A stretch of 64,000 nucleotides of DNA from Pseudomonas californiensis (GCF_021147775.1 NZ_JAGTPK010000021.1:30203-94202), one strand, 5' to 3'. Numbered from the stretch's first letter, positions 17,261 through 27,167 are shown. The notes: generated from the sequence alone by a model not told the origin. Translations and numbers: made by a program.

Positions 17261-20200
17261 TTACATCGCCCTGACCTGCTCCAGCAGGATTTGCAACGGA
17301 TGCCGGACGACTTTGCCGTCCTGACGCTTGACCTGACTGCGGCAGGAATAACCGTCTGCAACCAGACGACCGTCGCCACCATGGCGGGCTACCAGGGGCT
17401 GCCACGACTGACGATAGATGGTGTCGCTGGTCCTGGCATTTTTGGTTTCGTGACCATAAGTACCGGACATGCCACAGCAACCGCTGGCCAATACTTCCAG
17501 AGTCAGACCGGTGCGGGCGAAGACTTTCTGCCACAAACCAACGCTGGCCGGCTCGTTGGTTTTTTCGGTGCAGTGCGGCAGGAAGTAATAGGTTTCACCA
17601 GGGAATTCCGAGCTTTGGTCTTCCAGTTCTGATGCCAGCCACTCCTGCGCCAACAGAACGGTCGGCACCCGCTCGCTGCCCAGCGTTTTGCTGTACTCCT
17701 GGCGATAGACCAGCGTCATGGCCGGGTCCAGGCCTACCAGCGGGATACCGTAATCCTCAAGTTTGCGCAGCGACTGGCTGTTGAAACTGGCCGCTTTCTC
17801 GAACGCCGCGAGAAAGCCCTGGACCTGTAGCGGCTTGCCATTGGGCGCGAAAGGCGCCAGATACACCTGGTAGCCGAGACGCGAGATCAACTCCAGCCAG
17901 TCCGCTGCCAGAGGCGTTTCGAAATAACGGGTAAATGCATCCTGGACCAGCACCACGGTGCGCTTGCGTTCCTGCTCGGTCAGTGCGGCCAATCGTTGCG
18001 GCGTGGCGATACCAACGTTCCAGCGTGCGCATGCGGCACGAAAATCCGTCAGGCTCAACAGCGGGCTGTCGACCATGCCCGCCACGTGTTCCAGCAGGTA
18101 ACGCACCGGTTTTGCACCCATGACGGCGTTGTACAGCCTGGGGAACCGCGCCAGATGCGGAATGCTGAATTCCAGTGAGCCGATCAGGTAATCCTTGAGC
18201 GGGCGCAGGTAGCGACTGTGGTACAGCTCCAGAAACCGTGAGCGAAACTCCGGCACATTGACCTTGACCGGGCATTGCCCTGCGCAGGATTTGCAGGCCA
18301 GACAACCGGCCATGGCATCGTACACCTCGTGCGAGAAATCCTTCTGCCCCGCCACTTTGGCGACGCTGTTGACGGTGCGTTCGGCCAGGCTTTTCAGCAC
18401 ATTTGCCGCACGCGCACGGGCGCTGGCGGTCAGTACGTTGACGTCCTGCTCGCCTTGCAGCCGCAGCCATTCACGCACCAGCGAGGCGCGGCCCTTGGGC
18501 GAATGGATGCGGTCACGGGTGGCTTTCCAGGACGGACACATGGCGTCGTCAGTGTCGTAGTTGTAACAGGCGCCGTTACCATTGCAATGCAGAGCGGTGT
18601 CGTAGCTCTGCCAGACACGCTCATCGATACGACGATCCAGGTCACCGCGCAGGGTGACTTCATCCACCCGCGTCAGACGTGCATCCGGCACGCTGGCGGG
18701 CGTGGCAATCTTGCCCGGGTTGAGCTGATTGAACGGGTCACAGGCGGCCTTGAGGGCTTGCAGCGCCGGGTACAGCTCGCCGAAATACTCGGGCACGTAC
18801 TGTGAACGCAACCCTTTGCCGTGCTCACCCCATAGCAGACCGCCGTAGCGTTTGGTCAGCGCAGCCACCGCGTCGGATATAGGACGGATCAAGGCGGCCT
18901 GCGCAGGGTCTTTCATGTCCAGAATCGGCCGCACATGCAAGACACCCGCATCCACGTGACCGAACATGCCGTATTGCAGGCCATGGCTGTCCAGCAGCGC
19001 ACGAAACTCCTGAATGTAATCCGCAAGGTTTTCCGGCGGCACGGCCGTGTCTTCCACGAATGGCTGCGGGCGTGCCTCGCCCTTGACGTTGCCGAGCAGG
19101 CCCACCGACCGCTTGCGCATGGTGTACACGCGACTCACGGCCGCACTGCCGGTGGCCAGTGTGTGGCCGAGACGCACCACCGAGGTGTCGGTCTGCAGGT
19201 GCTCGACAAAGGCGTGGACGCGTTGCTCCACTTCGTTGAGCTCATCGCCGCTGAATTCGATCAGGTTGATACCCAGCGTCGGCGTCACGGGGTCCTGGGG
19301 GAAATACTCGGCCACGCCATGCCAGACAATGTCCTGCATGGCCAGCATCAGAACTTTGGAATCCACGGTTTCGATTGACAATGGCTTGTGGGCCATCAGG
19401 GCCTTTGCGTCACGCAGGGCGTCCATGAATCCGGCGTAACGGACGTTGACCAGAATCGAGTGTTTGGGGATGGGCAGCACATTGAGTTTGGCTTCGACAA
19501 TGAAGCCCAGCGAACCTTCCGAGCCACACAGCACGCTGTTGAGATTGAAACGCCCGTCGGCTTCTCTCAAGTGCGCAAGGTCGTAGCCGGTCAGGCAGCG
19601 GTTGAGTGGCGGGAAGACATCCTTGATCAGTTGCGCCTGGGTATCGGCGATCTGTTGCGCACAGCGGTAGACATCACCCGCACGGTCGACACGCGCCTGT
19701 TCGCCCAGCAATTGCTCATCCGCCATGGCCTGGCTGTGCACGTAAGAGCCACCCAGCAGCACTGTCGACAGCTCAAGCACGTGGTCGCGAGTCTTGCCGT
19801 AGGTACAACTGCCCTGCCCGCTGGCGTCGGTATTGATCATGCCGCCCACCGTTGCCCGGTTGGACGTCGACAGCTCCGGTGCGAAAAACAGCCCGTGGGG
19901 TCTGAGCGCGGCGTTCAACTGGTCCTTGACCACGCCGGTCTGGACTCGAACCCAGCGTTCCTCGACGTTGATTTCGAGGATCTGGTTCATGTGCCGCGAA
20001 AGGTCCACCACCACACCATCGGTCAATGACTGACCGTTGGTGCCGGTTCCGCCGCCGCGTGGGGTCAGCACGACCTGTTTGTGCTCAGGCCGAGCCGCCA
20101 GCCGGGCCACCACTGCGACATCATGGCTGTCGAGCGGGAACACTGCCGCCTGAGGCAGACGCTGGTAGATGGAGTTATCCGTGGCCAGCACGGTGCGTGA

Positions 20201-20308
20201 GCCATGGTCACGGGCGATTTCACCCCGAAAGCCACCCTCGACCAGAGCAGTGAGAAACCGGTCGTAATGGCTGACCTGTTCGGACATGGGGTTCAACAGC
20301 GCAATCAT
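17261..20308 (-). CDS. ydiJ: FAD-linked oxidase / Fe-S dehydrogenase fusion, YdiJ type
   Basis: 1015 residues, close to E. coli YdiJ (about 1018). The N-terminal half is a GlcD-like FAD domain (LTPRGGGTGTNGQSLTDGVVVDLSRHM; NRATVGGMINTDASGQGS). The C-terminal half has a Cys-rich Fe-S segment (CLACKSCAGQCPVKVNVPEF) and a CCG-type domain (LPHCTEKT, ASGCCGMSGTYGHE). Such enzymes oxidise D-2-hydroxyacids (D-lactate or D-2-hydroxyglutarate) and pass electrons to the respiratory chain; the substrate here is not shown. ATG 20308 has AGGA upstream. The divergent LysR gene 153 bp away may control it. Confidence 0.88.
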   Translation of the reverse strand: MIALLNPMSEQVSHYDRFLTALVEGGFRGEIARDHGSRTVLATDNSIYQRLPQAAVFPLDSHDVAVVARLAARPEHKQVVLTPRGGGTGTNGQSLTDGVVVDLSRHMNQILEINVEERWVRVQTGVVKDQLNAALRPHGLFFAPELSTSNRATVGGMINTDASGQGSCTYGKTRDHVLELSTVLLGGSYVHSQAMADEQLLGEQARVDRAGDVYRCAQQIADTQAQLIKDVFPPLNRCLTGYDLAHLREADGRFNLNSVLCGSEGSLGFIVEAKLNVLPIPKHSILVNVRYAGFMDALRDAKALMAHKPLSIETVDSKVLMLAMQDIVWHGVAEYFPQDPVTPTLGINLIEFSGDELNEVEQRVHAFVEHLQTDTSVVRLGHTLATGSAAVSRVYTMRKRSVGLLGNVKGEARPQPFVEDTAVPPENLADYIQEFRALLDSHGLQYGMFGHVDAGVLHVRPILDMKDPAQAALIRPISDAVAALTKRYGGLLWGEHGKGLRSQYVPEYFGELYPALQALKAACDPFNQLNPGKIATPASVPDARLTRVDEVTLRGDLDRRIDERVWQSYDTALHCNGNGACYNYDTDDAMCPSWKATRDRIHSPKGRASLVREWLRLQGEQDVNVLTASARARAANVLKSLAERTVNSVAKVAGQKDFSHEVYDAMAGCLACKSCAGQCPVKVNVPEFRSRFLELYHSRYLRPLKDYLIGSLEFSIPHLARFPRLYNAVMGAKPVRYLLEHVAGMVDSPLLSLTDFRAACARWNVGIATPQRLAALTEQERKRTVVLVQDAFTRYFETPLAADWLELISRLGYQVYLAPFAPNGKPLQVQGFLAAFEKAASFNSQSLRKLEDYGIPLVGLDPAMTLVYRQEYSKTLGSERVPTVLLAQEWLASELEDQSSEFPGETYYFLPHCTEKTNEPASVGLWQKVFARTGLTLEVLASGCCGMSGTYGHETKNARTSDTIYRQSWQPLVARHGGDGRLVADGYSCRSQVKRQDGKVVRHPLQILLEQVRAM

Positions 20309-20461
20309 GGTGGTTTCCTGGCTGGCTAGGCTTTTTATAGGTAAAACACGTATGCTTCGAAACGTTGCCGAGCATGACGTAATCAACGGTTGGCCTGATT
20401 CTCCGGCCTGTTGCGTGCCAGTGCAAACGTAAAACCTGCCGTTTTTCCATGAGCTCCATGA

Positions 20462-21367
20462 ATGAACCCCAGAAGACTGACGCCCTCGATGTCACTGTTG
20501 ATCGCTTTCGAAGCGGCTGCGAGGCATGGCAGCTTCACCAAAGCGGCTGATGAACTGGCGCTGACCCAGAGCGCGGTCAGCCGTCAGGTTCAGGCACTGG
20601 AAGCGCAGCTGGAAGTCGAGCTGTTCAAGCGTGACGGCAGGCGAATCGAACTGACAACCGCAGGCGCGCTGTATCAGCACGAGCTGGCCGCCGCACTGGG
20701 ACGAATCCGCAGCGCAACCCTGCAGACCATTGCCCACAAGGCCGAGGGCGGTACTTTGCACCTCGCGGTGTTGCCCACTTTCGGTTCAAAGTGGCTGTTG
20801 CCACGCATGAACGAGTTCTACGTTCGGCATCCTGGCTATGTAGTGCATGTGCATTCGCGCATCGTGCATGCCGACCTCACGCCCGCAGCCAGCGAAATGA
20901 ACGCAATCATCTGCGCCGGCAACGGCAACTGGCCCGGTTACGTGGCGCACCCGCTGGTCAGCGAAAAACTGGTGCTCATCGCCAGCCCTGCCGCGCTGAC
21001 AGGCTATGCCTCGATGACGCCGACGCAGATTGCCCAGTATTCGCTGCTCAGCGTGGTATCGCGCCCCAATGCCTGGTCAGACTGGTTCGACAGAAACGGG
21101 CTGGACCATCACATCATGCGACCCGGCCCCAGCTTCGAGCTGACCTCACATCTGATACAAGCCGTTGCGGCCGGCATTGGTATCGCCCTGGTGCCGCGCA
21201 TTCTGGTGCAGGACGAGATCAGCAATGGTGAGCTGGTCACACTGTTCGAGCCTCTGGACAGCGGTCGCAATTATTACCTGGCGTACGCCACGCGCTTCCA
21301 GAACCTGCCCTCGCTGTGCGTGTTCAGGGACTGGCTGTTGTCGATGCCCTTCCCTGACCGTTTGTAA
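20462..21367 (+). CDS. LysR-family transcriptional regulator (GcvA-like)
   Basis: 301 residues. N-terminal winged HTH (LIAFEAAARHGSFTKAADELALTQSAVSRQVQALE) and a C-terminal periplasmic-binding-like effector domain with the GcvA-type block TLHLAVLPTFGSKWLLPRM. It is divergent from ydiJ and is followed 12 bp later by a second LysR gene of similar type, suggesting a duplication. The target could be ydiJ, the downstream transporter operon, or both. Effector unknown. Confidence 0.9.
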   Translation: MNPRRLTPSMSLLIAFEAAARHGSFTKAADELALTQSAVSRQVQALEAQLEVELFKRDGRRIELTTAGALYQHELAAALGRIRSATLQTIAHKAEGGTLHLAVLPTFGSKWLLPRMNEFYVRHPGYVVHVHSRIVHADLTPAASEMNAIICAGNGNWPGYVAHPLVSEKLVLIASPAALTGYASMTPTQIAQYSLLSVVSRPNAWSDWFDRNGLDHHIMRPGPSFELTSHLIQAVAAGIGIALVPRILVQDEISNGELVTLFEPLDSGRNYYLAYATRFQNLPSLCVFRDWLLSMPFPDRL

Positions 21368-21379
21368 ATCGGAGCCTGT

Positions 21380-22282
21380 GTGCGTATCGAACCCCTTCCA
21401 CCGCTGCAAAACCTGATTGCTTTCGAAGCAACCGTGCGCCACGGCAGCTTTACCCGGGCGGCCGCCGAGCTGCACTTGACGCAAAGTGCGATCAGTCGTC
21501 AGGTGGCGCAACTGGAAGAGTTTCTGGGGCGAGCGCTGTTTCGCCGGGAACACAAACGCATCCACCTGACCGTTGCCGGGCAGATTTACGCCGAACAGAT
21601 TCATCGCGTGCTGACCCTGTGTGCCGAAGCCACGGCACAGGTCATTACCCATAGCGGCGAGCAGCAGTTGACGCTCGCCTGCTCGAGCGGCGTCGCCGCG
21701 CTGTGGCTGGGCCCGTTACTGGGACGTTACCGTGATGCGTTTCCAGCGGTCGATGTTCGCTTGCGCGTGGTGGACGGCCTGGATTCGCTGATCCGTGCCG
21801 AGTTTGATCTGGCGTTGTACTTCCTGCGTGAAGCCTCGCCCGCCGGGCTGGACAGCCGCCTGTTGTTCGCCGAATCGGTCAACGCCTACTGCGCGCCCAG
21901 CTATCTGAACGGGCAAGTGCTGGCGCCTGAGCAGCTGCTCGATCACTGCCTGCTGATGCTGGAGGACGGTCAGCGTCAATGGCTGTCCTGGAACGACTGG
22001 TTCGGGCGTCAGGGTGTCGACGCATCTCTGATTCGCCAGCGCATGACGGTCAACCTGTACCCGGTGCTGGTTGTCTTGGCGATTGCCGGGCACGGCATTG
22101 TGCTGGGCTGGCAGCCGATGATTGATCGGCATGTGCAGTCCGGTGCGCTGGTGCCCGCGTGCAACGCTAAAGTCGGTGCTGTCGGCGGCTACTACCTGCT
22201 GACGCCCAGCGGCAAGATGCCTCGCCGTGCAGCGCGTGCGTTCGAGAAATGGCTGACCGAAGAAATCGCGCGCCAGGCTTGA
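21380..22282 (+). CDS. LysR-family transcriptional regulator, second of a tandem pair
   Basis: 300 residues with a GTG start at 21380 preceded by GGAG. The HTH (LIAFEATVRHGSFTRAAAELHLTQSAISRQVAQLEEFLGRALF) is very close to that of the preceding LysR, but the effector domain differs. Co-directional with the MFS transporter and amidohydrolase genes, whose promoter region holds a T-N11-A palindrome at 22287-22309. It is the best candidate regulator of that operon, by position only. Confidence 0.88.
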   Translation: MRIEPLPPLQNLIAFEATVRHGSFTRAAAELHLTQSAISRQVAQLEEFLGRALFRREHKRIHLTVAGQIYAEQIHRVLTLCAEATAQVITHSGEQQLTLACSSGVAALWLGPLLGRYRDAFPAVDVRLRVVDGLDSLIRAEFDLALYFLREASPAGLDSRLLFAESVNAYCAPSYLNGQVLAPEQLLDHCLLMLEDGQRQWLSWNDWFGRQGVDASLIRQRMTVNLYPVLVVLAIAGHGIVLGWQPMIDRHVQSGALVPACNAKVGAVGGYYLLTPSGKMPRRAARAFEKWLTEEIARQA

Positions 22283-22286
22283 AGTC

Positions 22287-22309
22287 TTGCATGCGCAACA
22301 CGCATGCAA
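22287..22309. promoter_or_regulatory. Perfect 9-bp inverted repeat (candidate LysR box)
   Basis: TTGCATGCG (22287-22295) and CGCATGCAA (22301-22309) flank CAACA. The core fits the T-N11-A rule for LysR sites. It lies 5 bp after the second LysR stop and about 160 bp before the transporter start. A terminator role is less likely because no T-run follows. Confidence 0.4.
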
Positions 22310-22470
22310 ACCTGCGTAATAAGCGTTTTCTCATTCAGCAGTCAGAGCCTACTCTCGGACCCAACGGGCACAAGACCTGATCCTGCTTCACCCCGCTTCA
22401 TCTTCTCGACTCTGCCCCCTTATCAATGCAGGGTTGTTCCCTGCGTGTGTCGCATGCAGGAGCCAACAAC

Positions 22471-23781
22471 ATGAGCATTACACAACAATCCGCTTCGCAC
22501 CCCGATCACAAGAAGGCACGCCGCGCCGTGACCGCCACGGTTATCGGCAACGGCCTTGAGTGGTTCGACTTCACGGTCTACAGCTTTTTCTCGGTGATCA
22601 TCGCCAAGGTATTCTTCCCCACCGGCAGCGAATTGACCTCATACCTGTTGGCGCTGGCGACCTTCGGCGTGGGCTTTTTCATGCGCCCGGTCGGTGGCAT
22701 CGTGCTGGGTATCTACAGTGACAAGCGCGGTCGCAAGGCGGCGCTATCGTTGACCATTCTGCTCATGGCACTGGGCACCCTGATCATTGCCCTTACTCCA
22801 GGCTTTGCGCAGATCGGCTATTTTGCCCCGGTGATGATCGTGCTGGCGCGCCTGCTGCAAGGCTTCTCTGCAGGCGGCGAAATGGGCAGCGCGACGGCCT
22901 TTCTCACCGAACACGCGCCTGAAGGCAAGAAGGCGTTCTATTCCAGCTGGATTCAAGCGAGCATCGGCGTCGCGGTGCTGCTCGGCTCGGCACTGGGCGC
23001 CATTCTGTCCAGCTACCTGACTCAGGCGCAACTGGAAAGCTGGGGCTGGCGTGTGCCGTTCCTGATCGGCACGCTGATCGGGCCGGTCGGTTTCTATATT
23101 CGTAGCCGCGTCGATGAAACACCGGCCTATACAGCAGCCAAACCCGTCGAATCGCCACTGCGTGAAGTGATCAAGACCTATCCGCGCCAGACCCTGATCA
23201 GCTTTTCGCTGGTGGTGCTATGGACCGTCTGCACTTACGCGATCCTGTTTTACATTCCTTCCTACGCTCAGCGTGTACTGGGACTTCCATCATGGATGGG
23301 TTTCAGCGCCGGCATGATGGGTGGCGCTGTGCTGATCGTCGCTACGCCGCTGGTGGGCGCTCTGGCAGACCGCAGCGGTCACAGGCCTTGGCTGCTCGGT
23401 TCCGCTATCGCGATCTTTTTCAGTGCGTACCCGATGTTCCTGTTCATCAACCAGATGCCCGGGCTGTTTTCACTGCTGATTTTCGAACTGGTTCTCGGCC
23501 TGCTGATTTCAGGCTACATCGGCTCGATCCTGGCCGCGTTCGGTGAGTTGCTGCCCACGCATGTGCTTTCGACTGGTCTGTCCGTGGCGTACAACTTTGC
23601 GGTGACCATCTTCGGCGGTTTCGCCACGTTTACCATCACCTGGCTGATCGCCTCGACCGGCAGCAACCTCGCACCGGCCTTCTACATCATGTTTGCCGCC
23701 ATCGTCAGCGGCATCGGCGCGACGCTCTATCGCGACCGAGCGCCTGCTGCCCATCGCCCTCTGACTGGAGCTTATCAATGA
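22471..23781 (+). CDS. MFS transporter, metabolite:H+ symporter (MHS) type
   Basis: 436 residues, about 12 membrane segments. TVIGNGLEWFDFTVYSFFS near the N-terminus and RPVGGIVLGIYSDKRGRKAALSLTILLM are hallmarks of the MHS group, which imports organic acids, betaines or similar solutes with protons. ATG 22471 follows AGGAG; the upstream GTG/ATG frame from 22426 is not needed. Its stop overlaps the amidohydrolase start (ATGA), so the imported compound is probably the substrate of that hydrolase. Confidence 0.9.
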   Translation: MSITQQSASHPDHKKARRAVTATVIGNGLEWFDFTVYSFFSVIIAKVFFPTGSELTSYLLALATFGVGFFMRPVGGIVLGIYSDKRGRKAALSLTILLMALGTLIIALTPGFAQIGYFAPVMIVLARLLQGFSAGGEMGSATAFLTEHAPEGKKAFYSSWIQASIGVAVLLGSALGAILSSYLTQAQLESWGWRVPFLIGTLIGPVGFYIRSRVDETPAYTAAKPVESPLREVIKTYPRQTLISFSLVVLWTVCTYAILFYIPSYAQRVLGLPSWMGFSAGMMGGAVLIVATPLVGALADRSGHRPWLLGSAIAIFFSAYPMFLFINQMPGLFSLLIFELVLGLLISGYIGSILAAFGELLPTHVLSTGLSVAYNFAVTIFGGFATFTITWLIASTGSNLAPAFYIMFAAIVSGIGATLYRDRAPAAHRPLTGAYQ

Positions 23782-25037
23782 GTACCGCTGAAACTTCACG
23801 CCTGATCCTGCGCAACGGCCGGCTGCTGGACCTGCAACAGGGCGCCTTGATTTCAGGGCAGGAAGTAGTCATCGAAGGTGAGCGCATCGTTGCGGTCCGC
23901 GCCGAAGGCGAGCCAGCTCCGGCTGATGCTCAAGTTATTGATCTGGGTGGCCGAACCCTGATGCCGGGCCTGATCGACTGTCATGTTCACGTGCTGGCGT
24001 CCAACGCCAATCTGGGCATGAACGCCCTGCAACCCAATGCAATCATCATGTACCGCGCCTTGCCAATCCTGTCGGCGATGCTGCAGCGCGGCTTCACCAC
24101 TGTGCGCGACGCAGGCGGTGCTGACTGGGCGCTGGCCCGTTCCATTCAGATGGGATTGATTCCTGGCCCAAGAATCTTTGCGTCGGGCAAGGCACTGTCA
24201 CAGACCGGTGGCCATGGTGACATGCGCGCGCGTGGCGAGCTGCTGCTCAATGAGCCTTGCTCATGCTGCTTCCGGGCCGGGGCGATTGCCCGTGTGGTGG
24301 ACGGCGTCGACAATGTCCGGCTGGCAGTGCGCGAAGAGCTGCAACAGGGCGCCAACCAGATCAAGATCATGGCATCAGGCGGCGTTTCGTCGCCCACTGA
24401 CCCGATTGCCAATACGCAATACAGCGAGGCGGAAATCCGCGCCATCGTCGACGAAGCTGCAGCAGCCAATACCTACGTGATGGCTCATGCCTATACCGCG
24501 CGCGCCATTCGCCGCGCCGTTGAATGCGGCGTGCGCACCATCGAGCACGGCAATCTGGTGGACGCCGATACCGCACGATTGATGGCGGAAAAAGGCGCTT
24601 TTGCTGTGCCTACACAAGTTACCTACGAAATGCTGGCCGAGTACGGCGAGCGCTTCGGGCTGCCAGCCGATTCCGTGGCCAAGATCGAGGATGTGCGTCA
24701 GGCCGGACGTAACGCCCTGCTGCTGTTCGCTGAAGCTGGCGTACCAATGGGTTACGGTTCGGACCTGTTGGGCGAGATGCACGAGTACCAGACCCACGAA
24801 CTGAAAATCCGTGCTGAGCTGCTGGGCAACCTCGCGGCCCTGCGCAGTGCCACCAGCGTGGCCGCACAGATTCTTCAGCGTGAAGGCGAACTGGGCTGCA
24901 TTGCGCCCGGCGCGCTGGCCGACCTGCTGGTGGTGGACGGTGATCCACTGACCGACATCAACTGCCTGGTAGGCCAGGGCGAGCAGTTGGCGATGATCGT
25001 TCAGGGTGGTCATGTGCGCAAGAACACCCTGATTTGA
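23778..25037 (+). CDS. Metal-dependent amidohydrolase (Xaa-Pro dipeptidase / imidazolonepropionase-like)
   Basis: 419 residues. Amidohydrolase superfamily with a two-metal site: H69 and H71 (DCHVHV), K196 as the likely carboxylated lysine (QIKIMASGGVSS), H237 (MAHAYT), H257 (IEHGN) and D329 (GYGSDLLGEMH). This is the group that includes arginine/proline carboxypeptidases and lactone or carbamate hydrolases, so the substrate cannot be named. Residues 160-164 are unusually Cys-rich (PCSCC). Translationally coupled to the MHS transporter through ATGA. It converges on the deacetylase gene 12 bp away. Confidence 0.85.
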   Translation: MSTAETSRLILRNGRLLDLQQGALISGQEVVIEGERIVAVRAEGEPAPADAQVIDLGGRTLMPGLIDCHVHVLASNANLGMNALQPNAIIMYRALPILSAMLQRGFTTVRDAGGADWALARSIQMGLIPGPRIFASGKALSQTGGHGDMRARGELLLNEPCSCCFRAGAIARVVDGVDNVRLAVREELQQGANQIKIMASGGVSSPTDPIANTQYSEAEIRAIVDEAAAANTYVMAHAYTARAIRRAVECGVRTIEHGNLVDADTARLMAEKGAFAVPTQVTYEMLAEYGERFGLPADSVAKIEDVRQAGRNALLLFAEAGVPMGYGSDLLGEMHEYQTHELKIRAELLGNLAALRSATSVAAQILQREGELGCIAPGALADLLVVDGDPLTDINCLVGQGEQLAMIVQGGHVRKNTLI

Positions 25038-25049
25038 CCTGACAAGGCA

Positions 25050-25949
25050 TCAGTGAGCGTTGTGATCCCAGATCCAGTTCCAGATGCCCGGTAACTGCAC
25101 AGGCTCGGCACCGTCCTTGACGGTTCGGGCCATGGCAGCACGCTGCAACTGCGTGCTGTCGTCGTAGAACGGCCTGGCGTCGAGGCGCACACCCGTCTGT
25201 TCGGCGCTGTCGACCAGTATCTGCAGGTATTCCCGTACATGCCGCGCCGTGTAACGGTTCAGATCATGAAAGGTCACGACTACCGGAACAACCCCATCCA
25301 CAACCGGCAACGCGCCAACCGCGATGCGTTCACGCACCTGTGACAACTGACTGACCATGTTCGAGCGACGACGCAGACTGAAGTTGTAACCCCATATCTT
25401 GCCGTCATTGGCACTCAGATCGGTCAGCAGCACATGCAGGCCGTGCTGCTGATAGGCGCTGAACACCCGTTTGTCGTAGTTCCAGAAAGGCGGACGCAGC
25501 AATGTGGTTGGCGACCCTGTAATCGAAGCCATGATGGCGCTGCCCTGGGTCAGGGATTGCTCCAGTTCCTCGGGGCTCAACGAGCGGTGATTGGTGTGGT
25601 GCGGCGTGGCGGTATGAAAGCCCAGAATATGACCTTCTTCGTGCTCGCGATGCATGAGCGCCCGCCCTTGGTCGCTGTTGCCTGCGCCGGTTGCACCGGT
25701 CTGCACGAAAAACACGGCCTTGATATGCGGCTGCACAGGATTATCGGCCAGGCTGTCGAGCACAGTGATGGTCGGGTTATAGAAACCCGATGCGCTGGGC
25801 CCGTCATCGAAGGTCAACAGGAAACGAACCGGTGGCTGCTTGAGCAGCTTGTCACGGGTTTGTTGGGTCAGCGTAATCGGTGCACTGATGCAGGCAGTCA
25901 GGCCCAACGCAATCACCATGGCCCAAAGCGCGGCAAAAACGAATTTCAT
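25050..25949 (-). CDS. Polysaccharide deacetylase family lipoprotein
   Basis: 299 residues. Starts with a lipoprotein signal (MKFVFAALWAMVIALGLTAC, Cys at 20), so it should be lipid-anchored in the envelope. The NodB-homology domain is visible: FLLTFDDGPS (catalytic Asp and metal Asp), a HILGFHTATPHH block providing metal histidines (usual H-x3-H replaced by HxxxxH-type spacing), and PPFWNYD. Probable substrate is an N-acetylated glycan or peptidoglycan. The frame extends upstream to 26060 but the signal sequence fixes ATG 25949, although its ribosome-binding site is weak. Confidence 0.84.
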   Translation of the reverse strand: MKFVFAALWAMVIALGLTACISAPITLTQQTRDKLLKQPPVRFLLTFDDGPSASGFYNPTITVLDSLADNPVQPHIKAVFFVQTGATGAGNSDQGRALMHREHEEGHILGFHTATPHHTNHRSLSPEELEQSLTQGSAIMASITGSPTTLLRPPFWNYDKRVFSAYQQHGLHVLLTDLSANDGKIWGYNFSLRRRSNMVSQLSQVRERIAVGALPVVDGVVPVVVTFHDLNRYTARHVREYLQILVDSAEQTGVRLDARPFYDDSTQLQRAAMARTVKDGAEPVQLPGIWNWIWDHNAH

Positions 25950-26063
25950 AGGTATGTCTGTTCCGGATGACCAGCCAATGCAATGCCCATGATGGGCGCT
26001 CTGCCATTCCTCCCTGTCCGGCTCCTGTAACGGTGTACACGCAAAGTGCAGCGGTGGCACACA

Positions 26064-27167
26064 CTAGCTGGCCGCTCCTGCAAAGACAATCACGGCCGCC
26101 CGCAGCTTGTCCGCACCGAAACAGCTCATGCGGTTGAAGTCAGCATGGCTCACCGGCAAATGTTGGCAGTCAATGGCCTGACGGTGCAGGCTGTGGTCGA
26201 TATCAGGGTCGTGCAGGTAAACAAAATCGCGGTCGCAGTCAGTCACCATCACCCAATGCGGCGCCTTGGAGCGCGTAAGACGGTAGCTGCTGATCAAGAC
26301 CAGAGGCCTGCCGCCCTTGTCCAGCAGACTCTGCAGGTCCAGTGAGCGATTAGGCCGTATCTGCACCTGCGCCGCTTCAAGCTCACGACAGAACTGCTCG
26401 TGAACCAGGCGAATCACCTGTTTTTTCGCCTCGCTGCGTACCCCTCCCAAAAACAATGGGCCAGGCATTGATACCTGTAACTCGACTGCAAAGCCACGTC
26501 GCCACGCGGCCAGGGCCAGACCGTGTGGGCTGCATCCTCCATGGCCGGAGGTCATGAACACGGTGGTCGCTTCACGCCAGATTTGCAGCTCTTCGGCGCG
26601 CTCCATTGAACGTGCCGGCTGCAAGGCTTTCAAGGCCATGAGCAGGCACGCCGGGCCACAGGTAAACTCCAGCGTTTGCTGGTAATACGGCACCGAGCGG
26701 CTATCAGGACGGGCATGCTCGACGATACGTTTTTCATAGCGCAAGGCCGGCGCATGATCCTGGTAGTAATCGTCGACCTGCGCGAAACGGCGATAGCCGC
26801 TGTGCTCGTAGAGCCCGATAGCGGTGAGGTTGTCTGGACGGACCTCCAGACGCAGGTAAGCGCAATCGCGCTGTACCGCCTGCTCTTCGGCCCGCTGTAA
26901 AAGCTGTCTGCCCAGCCCTTTGCCACGTGCCACCTCGGCAATGGCAAGTGAATACAAGCGCCCCAGTGAAGTGCCTCGATGGAACAGCACCAGCGCATAG
27001 CCTGCGAGTTGGCCGGCTTGCTCAGCAACAATAAGACAGGCGTTGGCCCGGCTGATCATCCAGTGAAAACTGCGCGCTGTCAGTCGGTCGCTTTCAAAAC
27101 AACGGTTCTCCAGCAAGAGTAATGCGTCGACATCGGCTTGCACTGCATCACGAAATATAAAGCCCAT
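26064..27167 (-). CDS. GNAT acetyltransferase fused to C39-like peptidase
   Basis: 367 residues. Residues 1-145 form a RimI-like GNAT domain with acetyl-CoA loop RGKGLGRQLL (81-90) and a C-terminal NLTAIGLYEHSGY. Residues 160-367 are a C39-like cysteine peptidase: Q163 and C170 (YYQQTLEFTCGPACL), H304 (APHWVMVTD) and D320 (YLHDPDID) fit a papain-type active site. ATG 27167 has GGTGA; a GTG at 27173 is less likely. Divergent by 113 bp from a RimK-like ligase. This fusion beside an ATP-grasp ligase is a known but uncharacterised proteobacterial neighbourhood; I infer joint peptide modification and cleavage. Confidence 0.85.
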   Translation of the reverse strand: MGFIFRDAVQADVDALLLLENRCFESDRLTARSFHWMISRANACLIVAEQAGQLAGYALVLFHRGTSLGRLYSLAIAEVARGKGLGRQLLQRAEEQAVQRDCAYLRLEVRPDNLTAIGLYEHSGYRRFAQVDDYYQDHAPALRYEKRIVEHARPDSRSVPYYQQTLEFTCGPACLLMALKALQPARSMERAEELQIWREATTVFMTSGHGGCSPHGLALAAWRRGFAVELQVSMPGPLFLGGVRSEAKKQVIRLVHEQFCRELEAAQVQIRPNRSLDLQSLLDKGGRPLVLISSYRLTRSKAPHWVMVTDCDRDFVYLHDPDIDHSLHRQAIDCQHLPVSHADFNRMSCFGADKLRAAVIVFAGAAS

